A stretch of 58,052 nucleotides of DNA from Neobacillus bataviensis (GTDB lineage: Bacteria; Bacillota; Bacilli; Bacillales_B; DSM-18226): positions 1 through 58,052 of the forward strand of contig NZ_JAHXYW010000021.1 of assembly GCF_019969725.1 (NCBI RefSeq). Reading direction: 5' to 3'. The notes beneath the pieces are model-generated. The model saw only the letters and a program-made list of their open reading frames with translations. It made no database searches and had not been told where the DNA came from. The translations under genes and the position numbers were made by a program. This document shows positions 43,292 through 50,489 of this stretch, piece after piece. Every line of letters begins with the position of its first letter. The first letter of the stretch is position 1.

Positions 43292-43471
43292 TTAAGAGTT
43301 TTGGTTGTTATTTTGCTGGGATTGTTGGTTTTGTTGTCTTACCTCTTGTGCATTTGTTTCGCTAGCAAATTCTGTTCCGAATTGACCAGCACCAGCTTGA
43401 GCATTTTGTTGTCTAACCTGTTGGGCGTTAGATCCAGCTTGAGTTTTGTTTGGTTGTTGATTGTTAGCCAT
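43292..43471 (-). CDS. sspE: Gamma-type small acid-soluble spore protein
   Basis: 59 aa, starting MANNQQPNKTQAGSNAQQVR and containing two copies of the gamma-SASP unit: NAQQVRQQNAQAGAGQFGTE-FAS and NAQEVRQQN. The GQFGTEFAS germination-protease cleavage site is intact. Gln/Asn/Ala-rich, no Cys. Amino-acid store in the spore core, degraded on germination. GGAGGTGAT lies 6 bp before the ATG at 43471. Presumably sigma-G controlled, but no convincing promoter was seen. Confirms a spore-forming host. Confidence 0.95.
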   Translation of the reverse strand: MANNQQPNKTQAGSNAQQVRQQNAQAGAGQFGTEFASETNAQEVRQQNQQSQQNNNQNS

Positions 43472-43616
43472 AATAAATCACCTCCACAACAATAAAATGT
43501 CCTGAACATAATTTTATTATCCTAAAAATTTTAAATTGCTTTACAGCATTTTTCACTTTACTATGAGTAGCTTTTGCAAAATAATTGAGGAACTATTTTT
43601 GAAGCTTACTCTTGTT

Positions 43617-43711
43617 TTTCAATCTTCCGCAATCTGGCGGTCTTTTCATTAATATGAAGGCACTTTATATGGAGCAACACATTTAAGGGATTCTAGTTTA
43701 TTAATGTGTAT
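43617..43711 (+). repeat. Q element, copy 7 (diverged)
   Basis: TTTCAATCTTCCGCAATCTGG, CGGTCTTTTCATTAATATGAAGGCAC (in parts) and the tail GAGCAACACATTTAAGGGATT, ending where direct-repeat copy B begins. Confidence 0.55.
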
Positions 43712-43713
43712 TG

Positions 43714-43828
43714 TCAGTGCATTAGCTTATGTATTGAGAAATAAGTACAAAACCATCCTATCAGTAAGGATGGCTTAGGTAAATGGACCAGGTTTGTTTC
43801 TAATGATATTGTATTCATTCTTTTGGCT
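43714..43828 (+). repeat. 110-bp direct repeat, copy B
   Basis: CAGTGCATTAGCTTATGTAT start, CCATCC/GGATGG hairpin (43751-43775), ATTGTATTCATT end. See copy A. Confidence 0.75.
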
Positions 43829-43861
43829 TATTTAATCAATAGTACACGATTTATTAAAATT

Positions 43862-44083
43862 TTATTTGACTAATATCTTTTCCTTCATTATCTGTACATA
43901 ACGAACCGATAATGAATTAATGATAAAATAATCTTGGTCATTTCTCACAATTAAGTATTTGTAACAATCCATCTTCCCATATATTTCTTTTTCAACATCT
44001 TCTTTTTTAACATCTGATTCTTTTATTATTTTTTCTATGATTATATCATTATCCAAGGTATAGCAAATTGTAAATTCCTTCAA
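43862..44083 (-). CDS. Small hypothetical protein
   Basis: 73 aa from TTG 44083, with AAAGGGAAA 6 bp upstream on the minus strand. Charged (Lys, Asp, Glu), with the segments FTICYTLDNDIIIEKII and CYKYLIVRNDQDYFIINS. No family recognised; soluble. Confidence 0.55.
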   Translation of the reverse strand: MKEFTICYTLDNDIIIEKIIKESDVKKEDVEKEIYGKMDCYKYLIVRNDQDYFIINSLSVRYVQIMKEKILVK

Positions 44084-44429
44084 ACTAATTTCCCTTTCAT
44101 TTTAAGAGTGGTTTAAACTGTCCCAATATCACTCATTCCGAATTATTGAAGCATATTCTTTATTGTATTTAGAGGAACCACACTTTTTGTGCAATATTGT
44201 TTACACGATCATTTTATGACTAGTGCGAATAATAATGATTAGGGCATAACGAAGATGAATACTATATTAAGCAAGTTCCCCAAACTCTTTCTATGTATTA
44301 TAAAAGATGATTGATGGAAGTAAATCCCTCTATTTACCTTTAGCCTTTATACCTATTTGAAGTTCAACTACATAAAAAACTGCTAATTATATAACAGATG
44401 CAGGAGTTCAGCACCTAATGGTTGTCCAG
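44084..44429. other. Unassigned stretch
   Basis: About 345 bp, AT-rich. A possible decayed TSL left arm (ATAACAGATGCAGGAGTTCAG, quoted as ATAACAGATGCAGGAG) lies near 44391-44411. Nothing else seen. Confidence 0.35.
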
Positions 44430-44504
44430 TGATTGTGAATAAATGTACTTAAACTAAAGGGTGCAAGAGTGAAAGCAGCAACGCAGTAAAGATGCGTTGC
44501 TTGT
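44430..44504 (+). repeat. TSL repeat, copy 32 (right arm missing)
   Basis: GTGATTGTGAATAAATGTACTT (as GATTGTGAATAAATGTACTT), AAACTAAAGGGTGCAAGAG, then hairpin GCAACGCA ... TGCGTTGC followed by TTGTTTTA. It ends 7 bp before the stop of the convergent recombinase gene, so its hairpin may terminate both strands. Confidence 0.8.
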
Positions 44505-44510
44505 TTTATG

Positions 44511-45356
44511 TTAAAAATACTTCCTGTAAAATTCCTGTCTGATGCTTCCGCTTAGCTGGGCATATATCCGAGTGGTTTCACTTTTTTCATGCCCTAATAG
44601 GCTTTGGATAATATCTAGAGGTGCTCCATTATTCAATAATTGGGTTGCATAGCTGTGCCTTAGTTGGTGCGGATGAATGTCTTTATTAATGCTGGCGCAG
44701 TTTGAAATCCGCTTAATAATGTATCGCATCTGGGCAATGCTCATTCGGTGAGGATCACGTTCCGTGACAAAAATAGCGGTGTCCCTGTCTTTACGATTAT
44801 CTAGGTATCGTTTTAACCATATTTCGCAGCGGATATTGAAATAGACTTCCCGTTCCTTATTGCCTTTACCTCTTATAATGGCAGATCGGTTCGACCAATT
44901 AATTCTGCCTATATCTAAGGAAACAATTTCTCCTATTCGGCATCCAGTGGAGAACATGAATTCAAACAGAGCCTTTTCCATTGGAGTGTTGCATGCCTCC
45001 CGTAAATGCTCAATTTCCATTGCGGTCAGAAATTTGGGGATTCTTTTCCCGGTTTTAGGTTCTTTTATTTTAGCTGCTGGGTTTTTGGGAATATGCCCTT
45101 CTTCATGAGACCATCGAAACAATGATTTCATAAAACGGATTCGATGAGCTAAACTTGCAGGCTTAAGGCTTTTGCTTGATTTTGCTAAATAAGCTTTTAA
45201 TTGTTCAGTAGTGATTGTATCAAGTTGAACATCTTTAAAAAAGCGTATGAGTAAGGCGGACTGTAGTTTATATGCTTTTAATGTTTGCGGCGAAAAGCCT
45301 TCAATACGTTTATCAGATTCATACTTTTCCCATGCTTGAGACAATAACAAGTTCAT
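44511..45356 (-). CDS. Tyrosine recombinase (XerC/D-like integrase)
   Basis: 281 aa; GGGAGAG precedes ATG 45356. N-terminal SAM-like core-binding domain (SPQTLKAYKLQ, TEQLKAYLAK) and C-terminal catalytic domain with Arg in STGCRIGEIVSLDIG, a Lys in GKGNKEREV, HxxR in HPHQLRHSYATQLL, LLGHEKSETT, and Tyr in TRIYAQL. Strand exchange through a 3'-phosphotyrosine. I do not see the extra helix region that marks integron integrases. It is the only tyrosine recombinase in the repeat-rich region, and oriented against the TSL copies. Confidence 0.92.
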   Translation of the reverse strand: MNLLLSQAWEKYESDKRIEGFSPQTLKAYKLQSALLIRFFKDVQLDTITTEQLKAYLAKSSKSLKPASLAHRIRFMKSLFRWSHEEGHIPKNPAAKIKEPKTGKRIPKFLTAMEIEHLREACNTPMEKALFEFMFSTGCRIGEIVSLDIGRINWSNRSAIIRGKGNKEREVYFNIRCEIWLKRYLDNRKDRDTAIFVTERDPHRMSIAQMRYIIKRISNCASINKDIHPHQLRHSYATQLLNNGAPLDIIQSLLGHEKSETTRIYAQLSGSIRQEFYRKYF

Positions 45357-45589
45357 CTCTCCCTAAAAAATCTTTTTTTTCAGGAATTATTGACCTGATT
45401 CACGAAATTGAAACGGCAGCGCCTATTAAGCTAAAGTGGCAGTTAATGAAATAAGGAGTTTTACCATAATTAGGTTAATAACAGTAAGGATTATCATATG
45501 GGGAATATAAATTTATTCGTTTTTTGAAGTATTTTAGCAGTATAATAGTATTGGTATTTCTACAAATGTTTACAAAAAGGGGACAATTT

Positions 45590-46597
45590 ATGAAGAAATT
45601 AACCTACTTATTTATGGCGTTTTTATTAGTTTTCCTTGCAGCTTGTTCATCAAATGAAACAACTACCAAAGAGGAAAATGCCAAAAAAAATAAAACTCAA
45701 GAAGTAAGCAAAAAGAAAGCAGCCACTGGTGAAAGCAAAAAAAGTACACCTGACGATGAAGCGGAAAAAACGACTAGTGAAAGCGTAGTCAGTCCAAGCG
45801 TTCCTGCCACTATTACACCAACGATAACAAGTGTTAATGGTGACTTTGACTACAGTAAATATACACTAATTGTACTAGATGGCGGAGATATGTCAGGTTA
45901 TAGAAAGCCGAATGTCAGAGTTGATGTCGGGTTTGGCGATAGGGAATATTGGGCTTTTACAAATGAATACGGACAGCTAATTCGTGTTGAGGCAAAAAAT
46001 ATAATACTCCAAAATCCGAATACTGAACATGTTTTATCGTCTGGGAGATACTATTCTGATGAAGCAAATGTTCCTGGTACAGAGAGTCCAACCTTGGATA
46101 AAGGGCATGTGATTGCTGACTCGCTTGGGGGAGTATCAAACGCATATAACATTACACCTCAGGACAGCATTCTTAATAGACACGGCGATCAAGCTTATAT
46201 GGAAAAAGTGATTCGAGATGCAGGAGGTTGTACTGATTTCGTAGCAGTGATTCAATATCCAAATACTCAGACGCAAATTCCTAACCATTATAATTTCACA
46301 TACAAAATTCAGGGCAGATCCATTACAGATGAATTTGACAATGTAAATCCAGATGAAGTGAACAAAAATTTAGGGAAAACGACAGGTACGAGCAGTACGC
46401 CACCGAAAACAGACAATGTACCTGCAAACGAAACGGAAAATAGTAATGAAGATGTTAGTAAAGTGGATACCAATCATAACGGAAGTGTTACGATTGCTGA
46501 AGCCAAAGCTGCTGGCTTTAAAATGCCAATTACGCGCGATTCATGGCTCTATAAATATATGGATGATCGAGATGGTGATGGCTTAGTAGGTGAATAA
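45590..46597 (+). CDS. Secreted DNA/RNA non-specific endonuclease lipoprotein with EF-hand/Excalibur-like tail
   Basis: 335 aa; ATG 45590 chosen for AAAGGGGAC and the lipoprotein signal MKKLTYLFMAFLLVFLAACS (lipobox LAAC). Thr/Ser/Lys-rich linker (~20-80). Nuclease domain (~85-260) with DKGHVIADSLGGVSNAYNIT, the D(R/K)GH active-site motif and downstream Asn of the Endonuclease_NS/NucA-like fold. C-terminal DTNHNGSVTIAEAKAAG and DDRDGDGLVGE are calcium-loop motifs. Surface-tethered nuclease, possibly for nutrient scavenging or competition. Confidence 0.85.
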   Translation: MKKLTYLFMAFLLVFLAACSSNETTTKEENAKKNKTQEVSKKKAATGESKKSTPDDEAEKTTSESVVSPSVPATITPTITSVNGDFDYSKYTLIVLDGGDMSGYRKPNVRVDVGFGDREYWAFTNEYGQLIRVEAKNIILQNPNTEHVLSSGRYYSDEANVPGTESPTLDKGHVIADSLGGVSNAYNITPQDSILNRHGDQAYMEKVIRDAGGCTDFVAVIQYPNTQTQIPNHYNFTYKIQGRSITDEFDNVNPDEVNKNLGKTTGTSSTPPKTDNVPANETENSNEDVSKVDTNHNGSVTIAEAKAAGFKMPITRDSWLYKYMDDRDGDGLVGE

Positions 46598-46629
46598 ATG
46601 GGGTTATGACTCCCATGCGATTATGGACT

Positions 46630-46665
46630 ATTTAAAAGTAGCTTGGCAGGTTAATTCGATAAGGA
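46630..46665 (+). repeat. TSL repeat, right-arm fragment
   Basis: AGCTTGGCAGGTTAATTCGATAAGG (in parts CTTGGCAGG, TTAATTCGATAAGG); left arm and hairpin missing. Confidence 0.45.
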
Positions 46666-46761
46666 TTAATAAATAAACTGTATTGTACCTAATTAAGGGG
46701 ATGGTTTTGGTGGAGCTTTAGGAGCTAATTCGTTTCCTTAATAAATTAGAAGAAAGTTAGA

Positions 46762-46850
46762 ATTGAAGTAATGGGTGCAAGAGTTAAATGAGGGATGGCT
46801 GCGGCGATCCCTTTTTCTTATTGTGCTAACGAAGCAGGTCAGTTGAAATA
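46762..46850 (+). repeat. TSL repeat, copy 33
   Basis: AATTGAAGTAATGGGTGCAA, hairpin GGGATGGCTGCGGCGATCCC with T5, right arm GTGCTAACGAAGCAGGTCAG followed by TTGAAATAG. Confidence 0.88.
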
Positions 46851-47024
46851 GTAATATGATTATTAATGTCGCATTTGAGATAAAAGACGACGATAAGAGG
46901 TGGTTGTGGAGTGAATAGATTTTAGGTAAAAAGGATGAAAAAGAAGCGTCCTATGAACGCTTCCAATAAGTAGGTTTTTTACCATTTTAGTGTTGATTAA
47001 TCTTATATAAAGATTAGTAATAGT

Positions 47025-47255
47025 TTAAATTTTGAAAAAATAATGAATATTTCGGAATGGAACAGCCGGACCTGAAGATAGGGGACCAGACATATGTGGA
47101 GTTGTTGAAATTGGACTTATGTTAAATTGACTACCACCAAATGAATAATATTGGTGAGGGTATATACCATGAATTGGCTGTGCCCAACCTCCCCAAGTTA
47201 AAGGAGTAAAACCATAATAGCCCACTCCATTGATACCAGTATTAATTTGGTACAT
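47025..47255 (-). CDS. Small Gly/Pro/Tyr/His-rich protein, possibly spore coat
   Basis: 76 aa, TTGGGAAC upstream of ATG 47255 on the minus strand. Low complexity: GVGYYGFTPLTWGGWAQPIH, then HQYYSFGGS, no acidic residues. Such composition is typical of small spore-coat proteins of Bacillus, but the family is not recognised. A GAAGCGT/ACGCTTC hairpin (46943-46962) lies downstream. Confidence 0.5.
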   Translation of the reverse strand: MYQINTGINGVGYYGFTPLTWGGWAQPIHGIYPHQYYSFGGSQFNISPISTTPHMSGPLSSGPAVPFRNIHYFFKI

Positions 47256-47455
47256 TTTGTTCCCAACTTTCGTCTGTTTTTTTATATTTTATTACTTTAA
47301 GAATTTAAATGAGTGTGTCTTTATTGTTTTTAGGTTAAATTTAATATCAAATTTTTCGTTTACAATTTTAAGTTACTGTCCTCATTAATAAGGACAATAA
47401 AATAGGACATCAGCATGTCGTCTTTCGAGGATAATGTGCAATACTTGAAATGGTG

Positions 47456-47490
47456 CTTGTTCAACTAACTGGCAGGTTACTTGAAGAAGG
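47456..47490 (+). repeat. TSL repeat, right-arm-only copy
   Basis: CTTGTTCAACTAACTGGCAGG followed by TTACTTGAAGAAGG. Looks like a complete right stem-loop alone. Confidence 0.6.
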
Positions 47491-47533
47491 GATTCGTTCA
47501 ACTTAAATAGAATAATAAGTAAAGTTTACATTT

Positions 47534-47662
47534 ATGAAGGTGGAACAATGGATAAATTCATACAGTTTTTACAATGCTGTTCCTCTTGCTGTAATCATGC
47601 ACACAGAATATGGAGTGAATCCTAATACAAAATATTCGGCAAGGATTATCATAAAGAAATAG
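47534..47662 (+). CDS. Small ORF or gene fragment
   Basis: 42 codons, MKVEQWINSYSFYNAVPLAV and VNPNTKYSARIIIKK. Composition is protein-like, but no ribosome site is present. A Cys-rich alternative frame (CCSSCC) starts at ATG 47548, with AAGGTGG upstream. One of the two may be real; I favour a truncated gene remnant. Confidence 0.35.
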   Translation: MKVEQWINSYSFYNAVPLAVIMHTEYGVNPNTKYSARIIIKK

Positions 47663-47687
47663 TGAGCTCAATGAATTTTTCTGAATC

Positions 47688-47716
47688 TTGACATTTCTTA
47701 CAAAAAATGTTATGAT
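47688..47716 (+). promoter_or_regulatory. Strong sigma-A promoter of the cold-shock gene
   Basis: TTGACA, 17 bp, TATGAT. The implied start near 47723 gives a ~108-nt 5' UTR, the long leader typical of temperature-responsive csp mRNAs. Confidence 0.8.
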
Positions 47717-47830
47717 TAAAAAGAATTATTTTTGTTCGGTGTAAAGGATTTGTAACTTTTGATCTTGATGATCACTGAGAGCAAGGGTAGTATTACATTG
47801 TGTGTGTTTACACACTAGGAGGCAATACAA

Positions 47831-48034
47831 ATGGAAAAAGGTAATGTAAAATGGTTTAATGGCGAAAAAGGCTTCGGATTCATTGAACGTGAAGGTGGAG
47901 ACGATGTATTCGTTCATTTCTCAGCGATTCAAGGCGAAGGTTACAAAACTTTAGAAGAAGGTCAAGCAGTGACTTTTGATGTGGAGCAAGGTCAACGTGG
48001 TCCTCAAGCTTCAAACGTACGTAAAGCTTCTTAA
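47831..48034 (+). CDS. Cold-shock protein (CspA family RNA chaperone)
   Basis: 67 aa. RNP1 KGFGFIER and RNP2 DVFVHFSAI motifs in a single OB-fold domain starting [14 protein letters not shown]. Binds single-stranded RNA/DNA and keeps mRNA unstructured. CTAGGAGG precedes ATG; near-consensus promoter and long leader upstream, strong terminator after. Closest in look to CspB/CspC/CspD of Bacillus. Confidence 0.97.
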   Translation: MEKGNVKWFNGEKGFGFIEREGGDDVFVHFSAIQGEGYKTLEEGQAVTFDVEQGQRGPQASNVRKAS

Positions 48035-48049
48035 TTTTACAAAACAGGG

Positions 48050-48087
48050 AAGGCAGGCTCTTTTATGGGAGTCTGCTTTTCTTTTTT
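48050..48087 (+). terminator. Terminator after the csp gene
   Basis: GCAGGCTC TTTTATGG GAGTCTGC followed by TTTTCTTTTTT. Confidence 0.85.
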
Positions 48088-48299
48088 CTGTGAAACAAAG
48101 AACCCCCACTCGTAAATGAGTAGGGAACATAAAAACAGTAAATCAAATGGTAAACCAAGTGTAGCATATAATTAAGGATTATCCTAATTTTATGAGAGTG
48201 GCTTATAAAATGACTCTTATTTTTATGAGATACTTGAAGGATATTTCCTGCTTCGATTCTAATGGACTATCAAGGCGTATTGGGTATTTATGTTAAAAT

Positions 48300-48380
48300 A
48301 AAGATTGTGATGTATTGCACTTAAAGTAACGGGTGCTAAAGTTTAAGAAAGTGACTGTCAACTAGACGGTCTTTTTTATG
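48300..48380 (+). repeat. TSL repeat, copy 35 (long-left, right arm missing)
   Basis: AAAGATTGTGATGTATTGCACTT (as GATTGTGATGTATTGCACTT), AAAGTAACGGGTGC, hairpin GACTGTCAACTAGACGGTC with T6. Lies just upstream of the resolvase region; where the right arm should be, the resolvase-site-like repeats begin. Confidence 0.8.
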
Positions 48381-48385
48381 TATAA

Positions 48386-48461
48386 AGTGTCAAAACTTAA
48401 AAGTATTGACACTGAAAATTGGAAGTAATAAAATTAGGGTATCAACAGGTGTCATAACTTA
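48386..48461 (+). promoter_or_regulatory. Candidate resolvase binding (res-like) region
   Basis: AGTGTCAA (48386) and TTGACACT (48406) form a dyad. GTGTCAAAACTTA (48387) recurs as GTGTCATAACTTA (48449). Repeated half-sites directly upstream of a serine recombinase gene are what a res or operator region looks like. Confidence 0.55.
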
Positions 48462-48496
48462 TATTCAAAAATCAAGGCAGGAAAGAGGTGGATTTT

Positions 48497-49060
48497 ATGA
48501 AGTATGGGTATGCCAGGGTATCCACAATAGGGCAAGACCTGGAAGCACAGATTCAATCATTGGAACAGGAACGGTGCGACAAAATCTTTTCTGAAAAATT
48601 CACAGGGACCAAGAGAGAACGGCCGCAGTTTCAAGAATTGCTTTCTATTTTAAAAGAAGGTGATACACTTGTGGTAACGAAGCTGGATCGATTTGCCCGT
48701 TCGGCAGTGGATGCTATCCAAATCATAAGGAATCTGTTTGAACAGGGTGTCAAAGTACATGTTTTGAATATGGGATTGGTCGAGAATACTCCAACAGGAA
48801 AACTCATTTTAACCATCATGAGTGGGTTCGCAGAGTTTGAAAGAGATATGATCGTGGAGCGAACCCAAGAAGGTAAAGCAATAGCTAAGCTGCGCGAAGA
48901 TTTTAGAGAAGGCCGCCCGAAGAAGTTTAAAAAAGCCCAAATCGAGCATGCATTGAAACTCCTCGAAACCAACTCTTATATGCAAGTGGAAAATATAACA
49001 GGCATAAGTAAAAGCACGCTTATCAGGGCAAAGAAACGACAGGAGCAGCTGAGTGAATGA
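48497..49060 (+). CDS. Serine recombinase (resolvase/invertase family)
   Basis: 187 aa; ATG 48497 chosen, with AAGAGGTG upstream. Catalytic Ser in [14 protein letters not shown] (Ser10), the conserved region [44 protein letters not shown], and a C-terminal helix-turn-helix ([12 protein letters not shown]). Size matches small resolvases such as Tn3/Bin/Hin types. It could resolve a transposon or plasmid, or invert a segment; no transposase partner is adjacent. Confidence 0.93.
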   Translation: MKYGYARVSTIGQDLEAQIQSLEQERCDKIFSEKFTGTKRERPQFQELLSILKEGDTLVVTKLDRFARSAVDAIQIIRNLFEQGVKVHVLNMGLVENTPTGKLILTIMSGFAEFERDMIVERTQEGKAIAKLREDFREGRPKKFKKAQIEHALKLLETNSYMQVENITGISKSTLIRAKKRQEQLSE

Positions 49061-49082
49061 AAACCGAGACTAGTCAAATGAG

Positions 49083-49105
49083 TCGACCATTATGGTCGAT
49101 TTTTT
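49083..49105 (+). terminator. Terminator after the resolvase gene
   Basis: TCGACC ATTAT GGTCGA followed by T6. Confidence 0.8.
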
Positions 49106-49146
49106 CATTTCGTCTACAGTTATAACAATTATCACTTTTAATGTTT

Positions 49147-49215
49147 AAATTGTAATTACAGTTGAATGAATATATGGTCAAATTGTAATTACAGTAGGAA
49201 TATATGGTCAAATTG
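49147..49215 (+). repeat. Short tandem repeats
   Basis: AATTGTAATTACAGT occurs at 49148 and 49181, and GAATATATGGTCAAATTG at 49168 and 49198, a 30-33 bp period. Located downstream of the resolvase; purpose unknown. Confidence 0.65.
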
Positions 49216-49233
49216 TCGTTGCAATTGCCTTGC

Positions 49234-49264
49234 CTTCTTCAACTAACGAAGCAGTTTAGTTGTG
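49234..49264 (+). repeat. TSL repeat, right-arm-only copy (last in window)
   Basis: CTTCTTCAACTAACGAAGCAG followed by TTTAGTTGTGCG. No further copies are found to the right. Confidence 0.6.
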
Positions 49265-49509
49265 CGAAATGTTTCTGGCTTAAATGGAGGATGGTCACAT
49301 TTTTCTGGTAAAGGCTAGACAGTTCCTGTCGGAACTGAAGGATTATATCGAAGAATCAAATGAAGGAGTAACGCCCTGAAGGGTTCTCTCTTAGTCGAAT
49401 AGCACTTGATTTAGTAAGAATGATAGTGTTATAAGCTCGGCGAAAAGGCGTGAGAAATTACCGTAGCAGTTTGGCTGCCGAAAGCCTACCCGATGGGGTG
49501 GTGTAAACC
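49265..49509. other. Decayed coding debris
   Basis: Includes a frame KARQFLSELKDYIEESNEG that ends in TGA (49378) and has GGAGG upstream but no start codon. No complete gene. Confidence 0.35.
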
Positions 49510-49915
49510 ATGATGCTTGAGTTGAATGAATATGGTGAGAATGCAAATAAACCTACAAGAAAAGGGTAAGCTGACGAACTTCTGAATGGGGAGAAAGCGA
49601 GGCAACATATTAAAATCGGAGACTATGGCACAGTTGTTGTTCCACTGACTACAGTTGAAACAAATGGGCGGTACGCTTTGATGGCTGAAAATACTCCACA
49701 ATTGGTTAAAACGATTTATGTCGTTATCCAAGTTGATGATGAATGTGTGAATTTACAAACGATGAAGGATTGCAGGTAAACCGTATGTTACGATTCCAGT
49801 AGCAAGTTACAATGAAGCCGATGCTATCTGTTATATATGGGAAGATGCGTTTAGAAATGGTATCAGTTTAGTGGATGCTACAAAATTTATAATGGAAAAA
49901 ATTGATTATGAATAA
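49510..49915 (+). pseudogene. Degraded hypothetical gene (nonsense plus frameshift)
   Basis: MMLELNEYGENANKPTRKG, then in-frame TAA (49567), then ADELLNGEKARQHIKIGDYG to NLQTMK. A frame change near 49770 leads on to GKPYVTIPVASYNEADAICY and KFIMEKIDYE, TAA. The pieces fit one ~135-aa protein. Family not recognised; phage-like cargo is possible. Confidence 0.6.
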
Positions 49916-49964
49916 TATGTTTAACTAGATGTGGACATTGACAATCACGAGAAGGAGATCACCT

Positions 49965-50285
49965 ATGATACGAAATAAAATAAAGCAGTATTTTGATGCT
50001 AATGACATAACGATACCAAAGGCACATCATGCAACAAAAATTGCTCGTAGCAGCTTTACCCGGTTATATCGTAATGAAGTCGTTAATATCAACCTTGATA
50101 CGATTGATACAATTTGTAAGGAGTTTAATTGTTGTCTTACCGATTTATTCGAATTTATTCCTGATGACCAGATGACGAAGGACGATTTCGTGCAGATTGC
50201 AGAGCGTAAATTGCATGTTGAGTACTATACGAAATTGCGACGTAAAGGTAGTAAGAAAACAGCCAAAACTGAGGGTGAAGAGTGA
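49965..50285 (+). CDS. Small XRE-family helix-turn-helix regulator
   Basis: 106 aa from ATG 49965 (AAGGAG upstream). N-terminal HTH similar to YozG-type proteins: IPKAHHATKIARSSFTRLYR, then LDTIDTICKEFNCCLTDLFE, the standard recognition-helix/CLTDLF pattern. C-terminal half is charged and ends KKTAKTEGEE. DNA-binding regulator of unknown target. Confidence 0.85.
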   Translation: MIRNKIKQYFDANDITIPKAHHATKIARSSFTRLYRNEVVNINLDTIDTICKEFNCCLTDLFEFIPDDQMTKDDFVQIAERKLHVEYYTKLRRKGSKKTAKTEGEE

Positions 50286-50388
50286 TACATTGAGAGTAAA
50301 AAATTCCAAGGTAAAAGTGATAGAATAGGGGAATAACAACCGATATGATTAGAGAGAACAGTTGAGATTTTACCTAAAATTTAAAATA

Positions 50389-50430
50389 AAAAGCCAATTT
50401 TTCCTTAGCGTAGGGAAAATCGGCTTTTTT
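50389..50430. terminator. Strong bidirectional terminator
   Basis: AAAGCC-ATTTTTCC ... GGGAAAAT-GGCTTT with T6; separates the XRE gene from the convergent sigma-54 regulator. Confidence 0.85.
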
Positions 50431-50489
50431 CAAATGCAACACCCTTAGCGTATATTTTCGTTAAAATGTTGGCGATACCCCGTTCCCGC

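Noticed and set aside
43301..43495. + strand frame over sspE
   Set aside because: Exact antisense of the gamma-SASP gene, which has family sequence and a ribosome site.
45383..45454. Frame ending IIDLIHEIETAAPIKLKWQL
   Set aside because: Looks like a genuine C-terminal gene fragment but is too short to assign and has no start; could be the remnant of a gene displaced by the recombinase.
47548..47625. 25-residue Cys-rich peptide (CCSSCC)
   Set aside because: Overlaps a longer, more protein-like frame; only the AAGGTGG upstream supports it, so kept as an alternative and not annotated.
106..49264. Reading the regularly recurring repeats as a CRISPR array
   Set aside because: Spacing is irregular and gene-sized, units are imperfect and carry terminators, and no cas genes are present.
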